64,000 nt of DNA from Heliopora coerulea (GCA_030142905.1 JASJOG010000140.1:372001-436000), one strand, 5' to 3'; counted from the stretch's first letter, positions 12,510 to 23,673 are shown. Program-made: numbers and translations. Notes: a model not told the origin generated them from the sequence alone.

Positions 12510-15500
12510 CTATAAAATCAATAAAATAGACCAGATGAAAGTGTCAAAAAGACGCTTGGAATTGCAAACATTTTAATATGGCGTAATAAATATTTCCTCT
12601 CTAGTTTCTATGAACTGAGCTTTTGTCTCGGGAACTTAACTAATAGTATGATGACCGATAATATATAGAGAGGATACGTTTCTAGGATAATAGATATCGA
12701 GCATTTCGTATGGCCAATAACTTCTCGCACAATTCCTCCTCGAGAATGCATGTGATTGGAATACAAGAAACGTTTCAAGTAGATCTTAAACGATCTCGTG
12801 TTCATTCTTATATTATTTCATTAAAAATGGACGAGATTGCGTCAGCACACTTTTCAAGTTAATGAGGTTTATTAGAGATTAGAAGTCCCTCTGAAAACAG
12901 AAAAAAGCAAGCCAATCATAGCATGGTATAATCTTCTTCGGTCTTAAAAATTAATCCTGACACTCGAAATTTCCTTCTGTCTATGTTACATAATATAGTC
13001 TGTCTTAGCTTATGTTACCTGTACATCATTTCTTCGTTACGCCAGTTCCAGATGAACAACTGGTTGTCTTCACAACCTACCAGAACCAGTTCGTTTGTGT
13101 GGTTAAATCGAACCAACCGGGGTTCCGGCATTTCCATTGTAGCGATCCTCTTACCATCTTCCAGATTCCACACCTTGATCAACGAATCCTTCCCCAACGA
13201 CACCATGAAAACTCCATCACGTGACATGGCCACACTTACAGCTCGCCTGGTGTGACCTTCCAGGGTGAACGTTTCTTGCCCCGTATCGCAACACCAAACC
13301 TTCAACGTTCCATCAAACGAAGAAGAGGCACAGATCGATCCGTCGTCGTTCATGCAGACATCCATGACGTCCTTCGAGTGTTCGGAAAATTCACTTTGCT
13401 TCAAGCTACTCACATCAAGATTCCATACCCTAAAAGTCGTATCTTGCGAGCCCGACAAGGCTTTGGAGCCATCTAGACTGACCATGACAGATCTAATGGA
13501 CTGACTATGACCCCTAAATCGATACAACAGCTTTCCCGTGGCCAAGCACCATAACATAACCACCATATCCTTACCACCTGAGATTATTCTTTCACCTTTT
13601 GGGGTCACACCAACACTATAGACTTCTTCTTGATGACCACACACAGTGCGAAGTTCTTGGAAAGTCTTAAGATCCCAGATCTTTAAAGTCTTGTCCCCCG
13701 AAGCTGACACCAGATTGTTGCTGTTCTTAGTGGCTGTTACAGCATAAACTGTGTCAGTGTGGCCCAAAAGAGTAGCTTCGTGGTTCAAGGTTTCAGCATG
13801 CCATAGTTTTATTGTTTGGTCAAGGGATGATGTTGCCACAAAGACGCCGTCCAAAGTGGTGCAAAGACCACGAATGTGATCTTCGTGAGCGGAGATAGAG
13901 CGAAGGAGGTCACCAGTAGAAACATGCCAAACTTTCAAGCTTCCTGTAAATTCAAATCATTGAAATCTTAGTTCAACTCTTTCCTCTCTTGAGGTTTCCA
14001 TCATGTAAAATTGTACAGAAAGTTCTCACATGAGATAACCTTAAGGCGCTGTTACACCTGCGATTCTTTGTCTCGCAATTGCCGTTCTGGCGTATGCAAT
14101 AAACCCAGGTCAGTGTACGCAGGAGGGTTCTCCTTAGGCCCCACCTACATGATACGATTGTCGGATGCAATCGTTGTTGATTAATCTTTTCTAAACCCAA
14201 CTTTATTTTTGAGAGGAAAAGTTAGCTTGAGTGCTGGCTCTTCTAATTTCAAAATTACTTTAAATACCTCCTCTCTTTCAATTACAGTCACTTACCGTCA
14301 TTGGAGCCAGAGAACAGCCGTTCGTCGTCCACACTGAAGTCCAAAGCATTCACATAGCCCCCACCGCCCTCCAGCTTTAGTAATTCCTCGTAACTGTCCA
14401 GGTTCCAGATCCTCACGGTCGTATCGGACGAGCCAGACGCCAGTATGGTTCGGCCATGTGATAACGCCAAGCAGTAGACAGCCATTTTGTGGCCCTGGAG
14501 GACTTTCAGCTCTTTTCCGGTTTCCAAATCATTCACTTTAATCAAACAATCAGATGAAGCGGAAATAACAATTGTACAAGAACCACGATGGCGGGTTGCA
14601 AGTGATTGCACAGTACCATGGTGTCTGGTGAAGATTTTAATGAGTGGTCCGTCAGGTTCCGTTAGACAAGAATGTAACGGAATCAGAAGACATTTCTTCG
14701 AGCAGTTTTCTCTAACTTGCTGCAACAGCTCGTGTATATTCGGATTTTCACGTGAACACGAGGCGAGTCTTCCCAGCAATTGTGCACCCATTCCGTCTGG
14801 TTTCTTATCAAGGACATCGGCCGAGAGCATTAGGGAAGACTTTAGGATCTTCGGTTCTTGTGCTGCATCACTCAAAAATCGGAAATCTGATATCAGTGAA
14901 GCTAAGCTGGTTACTTCAACTTTTCTTTGAAGCCACTTGAAGTCGAAGAACAAGTGAAGAAGATCTTCGTGTTTCTCTGCGGAACACAAATGGTATGGTA
15001 AATACGTGAAGAGATACACATTATCATCGGGAAAATTTGACCAATCTCTACCCACGCACTGACGATGCAAAGCTTTTAGGAATTCAGCTTGAATGTCTCT
15101 GATTCCATGACCGCATTGAAGACGTTTTCCTCGGGTGAAATCCAGAAGTAAGTCGTGGACACGGTAGGTCTTCTTGCCTTCATGAGATGGACCTTTCTGA
15201 ATCAATGAACGTTTTTCTAAATCATTCAGAATGTTCCTCGCCTGGCGAGCACTGCACTTCAACCCTCCAGTATCACATGAAGACCAAAACATTTCGAGAA
15301 TTGCCAACGGGATGTCGGTATCTTCAGGAAAGATACCGAAATCTAGGAATTTCTCTTGGTGATTTGGTTCCAACCGCTGGAAACTCACGTCGATGGCGGC
15401 CAGTAAATGATCGTATGGATAAGCACCTGTGGGAAAACACGAACGCACAGATTCCAGGTCTGCCTTTTTTAAGTCGTCAAGAACGTCCTGCCAGTCTTGC

Positions 15501-18500
15501 TCATCACGAGTGTCCACCAAACTTGAGCCCACGAGAGCTAGAGCCAGAGGCAGCTCACGGCATTCCTCCAAAAGTCCTTCCACGATTTGCGGAATGTTTT
15601 CCCCGAATGTCAACAGCTCCGAAGGACGGACTTGTGCACTTTGGTACAATAATTTTCTCGCCTCGCCCTTTCCCATAGTTCCAAGCTCGTGGATCACCGA
15701 ACCCCGTAGACCGCGGACAACGCCTGCGTCTCGTGTAGTTATCAGAAGTTGGCACTTTCCCGACAAAACATCGAACACGTCCGCGTCATCGACGTTCCAT
15801 ACATCGTCCAGTACAACCAAGCAGTCCTTACTTGTAGTATTTTCACGTATCCAGGCTTGAGCTTTTGCTAAATCACTAAAAGATCGAGTTCCTCCCAGAG
15901 CCTTTACAAGAACGTTAACAAGGGCCAAGCAGTCAGGGGTCTGACCAATATCCAACCAAATTACATCCCGATTTGAAGACATACTCCAGGCGACGGCTTG
16001 AGCTAAAACTGTCTTTCCGATGCCTCCCATGCCGCGGATACCGACGACATCACAACTACGAACACCAACCACTCCTACTCTGTCGTTACCAGATTCCAGC
16101 AAATTCAAGACCGCGTCTAGTTCAGGTTTTCTCTCAATCATGTCAGCAGGTAAATTTCGCAGGCCATACACTATGGAATTGGAAAAGAAATCAGTATTGA
16201 CTTTGCATGTTCCGTATACCTCGTACTCGGGTAATAAGAAACCAGTATTTCTACAAACAGTAACGTACAACATAATGACTAACCTGTAGTATATTCAAAT
16301 TGTAGAGCAATTATTTAAATTAGGATATTAATCTTAGCCAGCACGTGGTTATTCAAATTAGACCAAGCATATATAAGAAATTTGTATGAAATAGGACACT
16401 TTTTTAACCGACTTTTGAGTAAGATATATTACATGGTGTCAGGTGTAGGATCTTTGATGACAAAAATGAATGAAATAAGAGGTCCCGGCGAAATGGATTT
16501 CGCCAACTCTCAAAATCTTTCGGAGACATGGAGACGTTGGAAACGTGGTATGGAATACTATTTAACGGCAACATGCAATAGCAGAACCGATGAAGCACAA
16601 AAAGTCGCTATCCTCATGTGTATGATTGAGAAAGACGGCCAAGAAATAAAAGATACGTTCGAGTTTAAAACCGGCGAGGGAGGACGAGAGGTGATTACCA
16701 CAGAGATCCCCTTCGCCAAATTCGAAGCGTATTGCAAGCCTAAAAAGAACCTTGTAGTCGAACGACACCGTTTTCTTACAAGAGATCAAGCCGTCTGCGA
16801 GTCTGTTGATCAATATGTGACTGAGTTGAGAACTTTGGCAGCCTCATGCGAGTGGGGAGAGTTAAAGGACGACCTCATATGCAGTCGAGTTGTTAGTGGC
16901 ATATCTTCGAGAGTCGTTCGAGAACGGCTTTTGAGTGAGTCAGAGTTGAAATTGGATAAAGCTATCGAAATCTGCAGAGCAGACGAATTATCAAGACAAC
17001 AGATACAGTTGTTCGCTAACGAGGGTAATCATGTAAATGATGTGAGGCGCACTAGAGCATACCGACAAAAGGAAAAAAACAAATGCATTAAGCAGCAAAA
17101 GACAAAGAAAGCCGCTGAGGGGAAACAAGAACCAAAACGTGGCGCATGTAGAAATTGTGGTTCAATTCATCCTAAAGGACAATGTTCAGCCCACGGAAAA
17201 CAGTGCAATAAGTGCAAAAAGATGAATCATTACGCGAGAATGTGTCAGTCGAGTAAGACTGTGGATACATTTCGACAACAAAAACAGGAAAAGGCTAGCG
17301 AATATTTATTCTTGGAGTCAGTGAAAGTGAAATCAGTCGATGAAATTCGAGAATCGGAAACCGAACATGTGACACTGTTGCTAAATAGCCAAGAAATTCA
17401 GTTGAAACTGGATACTGGGGCAGAAGTAAATGTGATTCCATATTCAACCTTCAGACAAGTTGCAAAAACTTCAAAGATAGAGCTTAGAAAACCGAAAGTC
17501 CGTTTGAGTGCCTACAATGGGAAAGATATTCCAGTCAAAGCCGTGTGTACACTACAATGTCAACACAATGGAACTTCTTATGATCTGGAGTTTTTCATCA
17601 AAAACATGGACAGCGAACCCGTTCTCAGTGTTTCAGCATGCAAAGAGCTCGGACTGATAAAGTTTATCACCGCAGTAGACCATAAACAAACAGAAACTAA
17701 TAGCACCGTTTCAGAGTATAACGGAACTGAAGCGTTTACAACGAGAATCAAGACAGAATATCAAGATGTACTCTCAGGTTTTGGGTGCTTACAATGGCCT
17801 TATTACATCGAATTGGATCCCAAAGTACAACCGGTTGTAATTCCCCCCAGACGAGTTCCATTTGGTTTGGAGGATTGAATGAAAATCGCACTAGATGAGA
17901 TGTGTGAAGAAGGTATAATCGTACCGGTAGACCAACCAACAGATTGGGTCAATGCGATGGTCGTTGTAGAAAGGAAAAACACTAACAAATTACGAATCTG
18001 CATAGATCCTCGACCACTGAACAAAGCAATCAAACGAGAATATTACCACTTACCTACGATCGAAGAAATCACTACGAGATTGACTGGAGCAAAATATTTT
18101 TCTACCTTAGATGCCAAGTCGGGATTTTGGCAAATTCCCCTAGGTGAAGAGAGTTCAGTTTTGACAACTTTTGCAACTCCGTTTGGTAGGTACCGTTACA
18201 CGCGAATGCCTTTCGGTATCCACAGTGCCGAAGAAGTTTTCCACAAGAGATTGAACGAGTTGTTTCAAGATCTTCACGGTGTGGAGACTGACATTGATGA
18301 TATTTTGGTTTGGGGCAGAACAGTAGAAGAACACGATGGAAGGTTAGAGAATGTGTTACAGCGAGCAAGGCAGAGTAACCTCAAATTGAATCCAGACAAG
18401 TGCAAGATCAGATGCACTCAAGTCCTCTACATTGGCCATATTCTCACTGGAGATTGAGTTTAAGCCTGACTCACCTAAGTTGGAAGCAATTTTGAGTATG

Positions 18501-21500
18501 CCTCCTCCTGAAGACAAACAAGGTGTTCAACCTCTATTGGGGATGGTGAATTATTTTGCAAAGTTTGCACCTCACGTTTCGCAGACTACAGTGCCTCTAC
18601 GCGAACTCCTCAAGAAAGACATTGCGTGGCACTGGACTGAGTGTCATGAACAAGCGTTTCTCGAAATCAAGCGTCTTTTGACGGAAATGAGCGATGGGGT
18701 GTTGGAGTACTATCATCCTAAGCTGCTAGTGAAGTTGCAAGTAGATGCGTGCAAGTCCGGTTTGGGGCAATCTTGTTACAAAACGAGTCATCAGTCGCCT
18801 ATGCATCACGCTCACTCACAGAAACTGAAAGTCGTTACGCTCAGATCGAAAAGGAGCTGGTAGCTGTAACGTTCGGTTGCGAGCGTTTTCACCAATACAT
18901 CTATGCAAAGAAAGTCGAAGTCGAGACGGATCATAAACTACTGATCTCCATTATATCCAAACCACTTGCTAAAGTACCAGCAAGGTTACAGCGTATGCTC
19001 CTCCGACTTCAACGATATGATGTTGATCTCAACTATAAACCTGGGAAAGAACTTTATTCTGTAGACACACATTCGCGAGCACATCTTCCCTCTACTGATG
19101 ACGATGACGAGAATCTTGTTAAATGTGTCCATGCAGTAGCAGCAAATCTACCAATTAGTGATGCGAAATTGGCCGAATTGCGTCTTGAAATGGCTAACGA
19201 CAGCAATCTGACCAAGTTATCACAGGTGATTTTGGAAGGATGGCCCAATTACAAGCGAGATGTGTCGAAGATGGTTAGTGAGTATTGGACATTTAGAGAT
19301 GAACTTGCGATAGCTGACGGTCTTATCTTTAAAGGAAGTTCTATCGTCATTCCCAAGGCATTGCGGAAACTTATTCTGTCGCAGATTCATGAAGCACATC
19401 TTGGAATCGAAAGAAGCAAGCTTCGGGCACGAGAGTTGGTGTTTTGGCCTGGAATGTCCAAGCAGATCGAGGATATGGTGTCTAACTGTTCAACTTGCCA
19501 AGAATTCCGTTTCAGTCCTCCAAGAGAGCCAATGATTCCACACGAGATTCCTCAATACCCATGGCAAATCATAGCTACCGATTTGTTTACGTGGAATGGT
19601 GGAAATTATGTCGTGGTTGTCGACTATTAGTCGCTATTGGGAGATTGCTTTGCTGAATAGCACGACGAGTATGGCAGTTATCAATAAGTTGAAACAAGCC
19701 TTTGCAAGACATGGAATACCAGAGACGGTGAAGTCGGACAATGGTCCACAGTATAGTTCCTCTGAATTCGCGATGTTTGCTACAAATTGGAAATTCCTGC
19801 ACGTTACCTCAAGTCCGAGATATCCTCAGTCGAATGGGTTGGTCGAAAAGACGGTGCAAACAGCTAAAAGAATGTTGGAGAAGGCCAAACGTGATCGTAG
19901 AGATCCTTATCTTGCGTTGTTGGAGCAACGCAACACCCCGGTAGTCAACTATAAGTCACCTGTACATGGGTAGGCGTCTTCGTTCATTGTTACCGTGCAC
20001 TACGAGTCACCTAATTCCCGAAACAGTTCGCTATCGTGATACACAGGTTACATTTCAGAAGAAACAAGCGAACAGAAAGCCAATTATGATAAGAATGCAA
20101 CGCCTTTACAGCCGCTCAAGTCTGGCGAAGCTGTACGTGTCAAACAAGAGGGAGAATGGAGGCTTGTAGAAGTGGTTGAGTTAGCTGATACACCACGAAG
20201 TTATGTAGTCAAGACTCCGGAAGGAGCTGTTTATCGACGTAATCGAAGACATTTACTTCAAGACACGTCTAATTCCCTAGTCTCGAATGACACCTCAAAT
20301 TCGTGCGCTGCACAGTGGCCTGCAGAACAAGAACAGAGTCAAGAACAACAACCAGAAAGCCTAGAAAGCCGCCCACATGAGACCAACAACGGCAGTGACG
20401 GATGTCGTACACGCTCAGGACGGTTGGTGAAAGTACCTGATAGATATTAGGCGTCAGTTAAGAACGCTTAAATTAAATAAGGGTAAATCCACCATAAAAT
20501 TTAGATATTTTGAACAATTTCATAAAAGATTAGATCGGACACTTATACATTCGAATAATCTCTTTTTTTTTTTCAAAGGAGGTTGTAGTATAATCAAATT
20601 GTAGAGCAATTATTTAAATTAGGATATTGAACTTAGCAAGCACGTGGTTATTCAAATTAGACCAAGCATATATAAGAAATTTGTATGAAATAAATATGAC
20701 ACTTTTTTAACCGACTTTTGAGTAAGATATATTACATAACCTTTTCTAACTTCACGACTTTTATTGAGCTCGTCGATGATTTTTACGAGATCTTCTCTAT
20801 GAAATCAACTCAGCATTTCTCGCAGAAAGGACAAATACTTTGAAGACATTAACCTAGCATGTTCCATCGCAAGAAAGATATCCAAAGGATCGTCCACGGG
20901 ACTATCCTGGAATAATTCATAACCTGCGTCATCCAAGAAGTGTGTCCTTCGTTGAAGATCTCGAACTTGTCTCAGTTTATCAGAACGTGTTACGAGACGT
21001 TTTCTGTACGGGCTAATGAGTGACTTGTAATCGGGATCTAATGAGGCAATAGTCAATTATCATCTCCACGTAAATATTATCTCACATATAGCAGACGGTT
21101 TCGGGATAAAATATAAATCTTTAGAAGTTAAAAATGCTAGTACGAGCTCTCAAAAACAAAAGTATGAAAATTTTAAATGAATAAGAAGAAGCCTTCTCAA
21201 ACTCGCTAGCATCTAGTTGCCATGTGGGCACAGCAAGGACACACGTTTCAATTTGTTTAATGGTTATAACGTTGAATGTATAATGTGAAGCATCCCTATA
21301 ATTTTGCTTGTCCTCAATAATCGTTGCGGGACGTTTTCTCATTGTTTGAATGTATAATGTGAAGCATCCCTATAATTTTGCTTGTCCTCAATAATCGTTG
21401 TGGGACGTTTTCTCATTGTTTGCACTAGTGGACGATCCGGTTACTGGTACAGCGTGTCGATCGATGTGACCGAGTTTCGGGCAAAAGGTCCGATAATATT

Positions 21501-22014
21501 AATTTATGCACTGTTTAAAAATCTTTGTTGTTTAATTCGACTACAGTCCCACAAGAAATATCATTGATCCTCTGCCTACATCGACCTGCAACATTTTATC
21601 CGGGCTAACGCAGGTTTCATGCGAACGTAGGTCCGGTGTGCCTGTACGTTGCTACGCCACTGCTGTGTATTGAGACTTACGAAGAAGATAAATTTTTTTT
21701 ACATATCAGAAGGGATAAGGCACAACGACGATCAAGTGAAAGAAAAATAATGGTAGTAATATTTTTTCCTTTATAATTCATTATATTGAAGTTTTATAGA
21801 AGTAAAAATTTATCTCCTGCATTACCTCTTCCAATTCCCAGATCTTGGCAAATAGTATCAGCAAGCTTGTTCAGTGATATGGCAGCAAATAGTTCGCACA
21901 AAATAAGGCCATTTTCTCTTAAACCTGTACGCTGCAACAGTTTCCGACTCTCAAGTTCTGTGATTACTTCCAAAAACGTTTCGGCCCTGGCAATATAGTT
22001 TCCCACCACTTCTT
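11117..22014 (-). CDS. NLR-like receptor: DED-NB-ARC-WD40 (Apaf-1-like)
   Basis: A spliced gene whose five visible exons, 22014-21826, 21037-20741, 16170-14296, 13943-13019 and 12509-11117, total 4679 nt and join in frame through GT-AG introns (phases 1, 1, 1, 2). The predicted 1558-residue product has death-effector-like modules, an NB-ARC ATPase and about 21 WD40 units. This matches the Apaf-1 plan of a death-fold adaptor, nucleotide switch and WD40 sensor, which in animals assembles oligomeric platforms for caspase activation or defence. Anthozoans are known to carry many such NB-ARC/NACHT receptors. The DED exon carries an in-frame TGA (20805-20807), and an LTR retrotransposon sits in the intron after it, so the allele may be damaged. 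The true start lies further upstream, probably in the exons out to 50.3 kb. The ligand and role are unknown. Confidence 0.8.
12510..13018 (-). other. Intron between the two WD40 exons
   Basis: A phase-2 intron, GTAACA donor and TTATAG acceptor, AT-rich and free of recognisable genes. Confidence 0.8.
13019..13943 (-). CDS. NLR-like gene, central WD40 exon
   Basis: A 925-nt exon with acceptor ...AATTTACAG|GAAGC and donor TACAG|GTAACA. If the donor is ignored the frame ends in TAA three bases later, which explains why this stretch can look like a separate ORF. It encodes about seven regular WD40 units with the classic GH start and WD-type end: LKVWH, IKLWH, LKIWD, VMLWC, FRVWN, LKVWC and IKVWN, followed by a weaker LFIWN. 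It joins the NB-ARC exon in phase 1, splitting a glycine codon inside a WD40 blade (SNDG|SLKVWH), strong evidence that both exons belong to one protein. Confidence 0.9.
13944..14295 (-). other. Intron between NB-ARC and WD40 exons
   Basis: A phase-1 intron with a strong GTAAGT donor and TTTACAG acceptor. It contains no recognisable insertion. Confidence 0.85.
14296..16170 (-). CDS. NLR-like gene, NB-ARC exon with first WD40 repeats
   Basis: A 1875-nt open exon. I set the 5' end at the acceptor TTTTCCAATTCCATAG|TG (16171) rather than at the ORF start at 16273, because the polypyrimidine tract is good and the phase matches the upstream exon. It encodes an NB-ARC STAND ATPase with P-loop GIRGMGGIGKT (about 16010-16042), Walker B CLVVLDDVW (about 15795-15823), the LLITTRD sensor, ELPLALAL (GLPL-like), and YRVHDLLLDF, a VHD in place of the plant MHD motif. 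A helical spacer follows, then the first WD40 units (GHKMAVYCLAL, VRIWN). The donor is GACG|GTAAGT at 14295. All key ATPase motifs are intact. Confidence 0.9.
16285..16433 (+). repeat. 5' LTR of the Gypsy element
   Basis: 149-bp direct repeat of the 3' LTR, with TG...CA ends. A TATATAAG box at about 16370 could serve as its promoter. Confidence 0.92.
16457..20450 (+). pseudogene. Degenerate gag-pol polyprotein (Gypsy/Metaviridae type)
   Basis: The order is gag, CCHC-like knuckles (CRNCG... and CNKCKKMNHYARMC), aspartic protease (LKLDTGAEVNVI), reverse transcriptase with a DIDD catalytic box, RNase H (VETDHK), integrase HHCC zinc finger (HEAHLGI...CSTC) and integrase core (TDLF, SDNGPQ). This domain order, with integrase after RNase H, is Gypsy and not Copia. 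The start is taken at ATG 16457. The frame is broken by TGA at 17876-17878, by frameshifts near 18450 and 18760, by a shift near 19620 inside the integrase core, and again near 19965 and 20170. It is non-functional. Confidence 0.9.
20584..20736 (+). repeat. 3' LTR of the Gypsy element
   Basis: 153-bp copy of the 5' LTR. It carries AAATATG where the 5' LTR has a 4-bp shorter segment. It is followed directly by the TAACC duplication. Confidence 0.92.
20741..21037 (-). CDS. NLR-like gene, death-effector-like exon (contains TGA)
   Basis: A 297-nt exon with acceptor CCTCATTAG|ATCCC and donor GAAAAG|GTTATG. It enters and leaves in phase 1 and joins the NB-ARC exon as a valine codon. The C-terminal half resembles a death effector domain: PLDIFLAMEHARLMSSKYL, then FLREML and REDLVKIIDEL, following the family pattern of an 'F-ALE-RLLS-NL-FL-ELL' helix pair and an 'RKDLV' helix. 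A TGA at 20805-20807 interrupts the frame between these helices. DEDs recruit caspase-8-like or adaptor proteins. The assignment rests on pattern only, so another death-fold type such as CARD is possible. Confidence 0.7.
21271..21418. repeat. 74-bp tandem duplication
   Basis: Two adjacent, almost identical copies of a unit starting TGAATGTATAATGTGAAGCA with a 74-bp period. They differ at GTTGCGGGACG versus GTTGTGGGACG. They lie in the intron upstream of the DED-like exon. Confidence 0.85.
21419..21825. other. Intronic sequence
   Basis: AT-rich. CTACGCCACTG near 21652 looks like a stray hAT-type terminus (compare CAGTGGCGTAG at 27898). Nothing else was recognised. Confidence 0.4.
21826..22014 (-). 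CDS. NLR-like gene, small helical (death-fold-like) exon
   Basis: A 189-nt exon, phase 1 in and out, acceptor AACTAG|AAGAAG and donor GAAGAG|GTAATG. It encodes 62 residues including TFLEVITELESRKLLQ and LFAAISLNKLADTICQDLG, which resembles the second half of a DED. Next to the following DED-like exon it suggests a tandem-DED arrangement as in caspase-8 or c-FLIP, but the first half of this domain has not been found. In-frame joining gives a D codon before PDYKSLI. Confidence 0.6.
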
Positions 22015-22835
22015 CTAGTTATAATTCATAAGTTGTATCACTAGTAATTCATCCGCAAGGAAAGGAGCCTTACCAGACACTTTTTAGAGACGTTCTTTAC
22101 AAGATAAACAGCGAGCTTGCTGTAATTGCAACGAGTCCAATTCAGTTCTTTGTAAAAAAGACTTTGAAGGCTGAAGCAATTTCAACTTCGAAGAAATTAT
22201 TTGCGAGATGAACACATCTTGTCCATACCCTTACAAAGTGTTCCCCATAGTGGTTGAAGAACCTTATATGAACGAGAAGATAGAGCCACTGTCCTTGATA
22301 TATTGAGCAATAACATTTCGAAAATGTCATCAATTGAACCGATTGCAAAAAATCAATGAAATGTTACTTGCTGAAAGTGATGTAAATATACAGGAAAATA
22401 ATAACTACCCAAAAAGTATCGTCAAAAGATATTTCTTTCTTCATAACGAGGGTCATATACCAAAGTAGTTAAAGGTACTTTGTATCATACTAGGACAGTT
22501 GTGACACAAATCGTTCGTTAGGAATTTTTGTTCAAAATCTACAAAACCATCATTTTTTATTAGCATTTTTGAGGAAACAATTCAGCCTGATTATATTAAA
22601 ATAGCATGTTTGCAATGTGCATGTCTTGTTCAAGCGGGGTTTTATTATCAAATAACTTACCAGGAAGTTATTATTTCAAGAGTAATAACCTACCACAAGG
22701 TTATTATCCCCTCGCCCACAGCGCGAAGCGCGGTGCGAGAGCCGAATTCTCTAGCTGGCGAGGGTACAAATCTCGACGTGCGTGGAGTCCTTTTACACGC
22801 GTGGTGACTAGGGAGAAAAATTCTCGCATTGTGTA
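22015..22835. other. Gene-free intronic stretch
   Basis: No convincing exon or repeat. Short ORFs on both strands look random. Confidence 0.4.
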
Positions 22836-22842
22836 TGTATCT

Positions 22843-22891
<49 letters not shown>

Positions 22892-23047
22892 ATATATATA
22901 CATTGTATATATATATATATATATTGTATATATATACATTGTATATATATATATATATATATATATTGTATATATATATATTGTATATATATATATTGTA
23001 TATATATATATATTGTATATATATATATATATTGTATATATATATAT

Positions 23048-23092
<45 letters not shown>

Positions 23093-23093
23093 C
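22836..23093. repeat. (TA)n microsatellite with TGTA interruptions
   Basis: About 250 bp of alternating TA, interrupted at intervals by TTGTA. Long apparent ORFs of Tyr/Ile on both strands are artefacts of this repeat. Confidence 0.95.
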
Positions 23094-23128
23094 AAGTGTC
23101 CCAACTCCACTTGGCAGCAGATAAACCA

Positions 23129-23307
23129 TATAGTAAACAAATTAATGTTACCACGACTGGAAGAATTTTTAAAAATATATTATATTTTGGTTATTTTAAA
23201 TTTTCGGCCGTATGAAGCAGCCTTCATCAGAAATATAAGTACATAAGATCATAATATATTTTTAAAAATTCTTCAAGTCGTGGTAGCATTAATTTGTTTA
23301 CTATATA
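23129..23307 (-). repeat. Palindromic repeat with a hammerhead-like core
   Basis: The arms (TAGTAAACAAATTAATG...CCACGACT and the inverse AGTCGTGG...CATTAATTTGTTTACTA) form a long inverted repeat. Between them, on the minus strand at 23195-23230, is CTGATGA, a GGC/GCC-closed stem, then GAAA, the layout of a hammerhead core. The nucleotide after GAAA is not the usual C and no clear helix III is seen, so this is probably a relic of the kind found in Penelope-like pseudo-LTRs. Confidence 0.5.
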
Positions 23308-23397
23308 TATATCGATATCACTACTATCATATCACTCATCACTACTATCATATCACTCATATCACTCATATCACTACTATCGATATCACTCATCAGC

Positions 23398-23443
23398 ACT
23401 ACACTGATGAGGCCCAATAGGCCGAAACGGTTCCGTCTGTAGT
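23398..23443 (+). ncRNA. Type I hammerhead ribozyme, copy 1
   Basis: Helix I ACTACA/TGTAGT (open ends, hence type I), core CTGATGA (23404-23410), helix II GGCC-CAATA-GGCC (23411-23423), GAAA (23424-23427), short helix III from ACGG/CCGT, and GTC with predicted cleavage after C23437. All invariant core bases are present. Confidence 0.88.
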
Positions 23444-23627
23444 TAGATATCGCTCTATGGCCTCTTGGTTCATATTGAGCGCTCTACAGGATGAGTCATG
23501 CCGCTAGCGGATTTGCGCACGCTCACTAGTCTCTAGTTAGAGCGATCTGGCATGGCTTAGATGTACCACATGTGTGGCACATTTGAGTTGCCTATATAAT
23601 GTAGGCTTCTCCATCCTGCTCATCAGC

Positions 23628-23673
23628 ACTACACTGATGAGGCCCAATAGGCCGAAACGGTTCCGTCTGTAGT
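23628..23673 (+). ncRNA. Type I hammerhead ribozyme, copy 2
   Basis: Identical in core and helices to copy 1. Predicted cleavage follows C23667. It is preceded by the monomer end CCATCCTGCTCATCAGC and followed by a (TA)n run. Confidence 0.88.

Larger units (their letters stand above)
16285..20736 (+). mobile_element. Ty3/Gypsy-type LTR retrotransposon
   Basis: A complete but decayed LTR element flanked by a perfect 5-bp duplication TAACC (16280-16284 and 20737-20741). The LTRs are short (149 and 153 bp), start TGTAGTAT and end ATTACA, and differ by about five substitutions and one 4-bp gap, so the insertion is fairly old. A primer-binding-site-like TGGTGTCAGG follows the 5' LTR and a purine run (AAAGGAGG) precedes the 3' LTR. 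It is antisense to the NLR-like gene and lies in its intron. Confidence 0.93.

Noticed and set aside
13015..13938. Reading the central WD40 stretch as a separate 307-residue gene
   Set aside because: It lacks an ATG start, begins at a splice acceptor and its stop is three bases past a good donor that joins in frame to the next WD40 exon.
15187..15860. Plus-strand ORFs opposite the NB-ARC exon, and those opposite the WD40 exons
   Set aside because: They are antisense shadows of a strongly supported coding exon and have no motifs.
14288..16273. Treating 16273 as the start of the NB-ARC protein
   Set aside because: The bases upstream of the acceptor at 16171 fit an intron (polypyrimidine tract, AG) and the in-frame join to the DED exon is exact; the first 34 codons of the open frame are intronic.
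22808..23154. Long Tyr/Ile ORFs on both strands
   Set aside because: They are translations of a (TA)n microsatellite.
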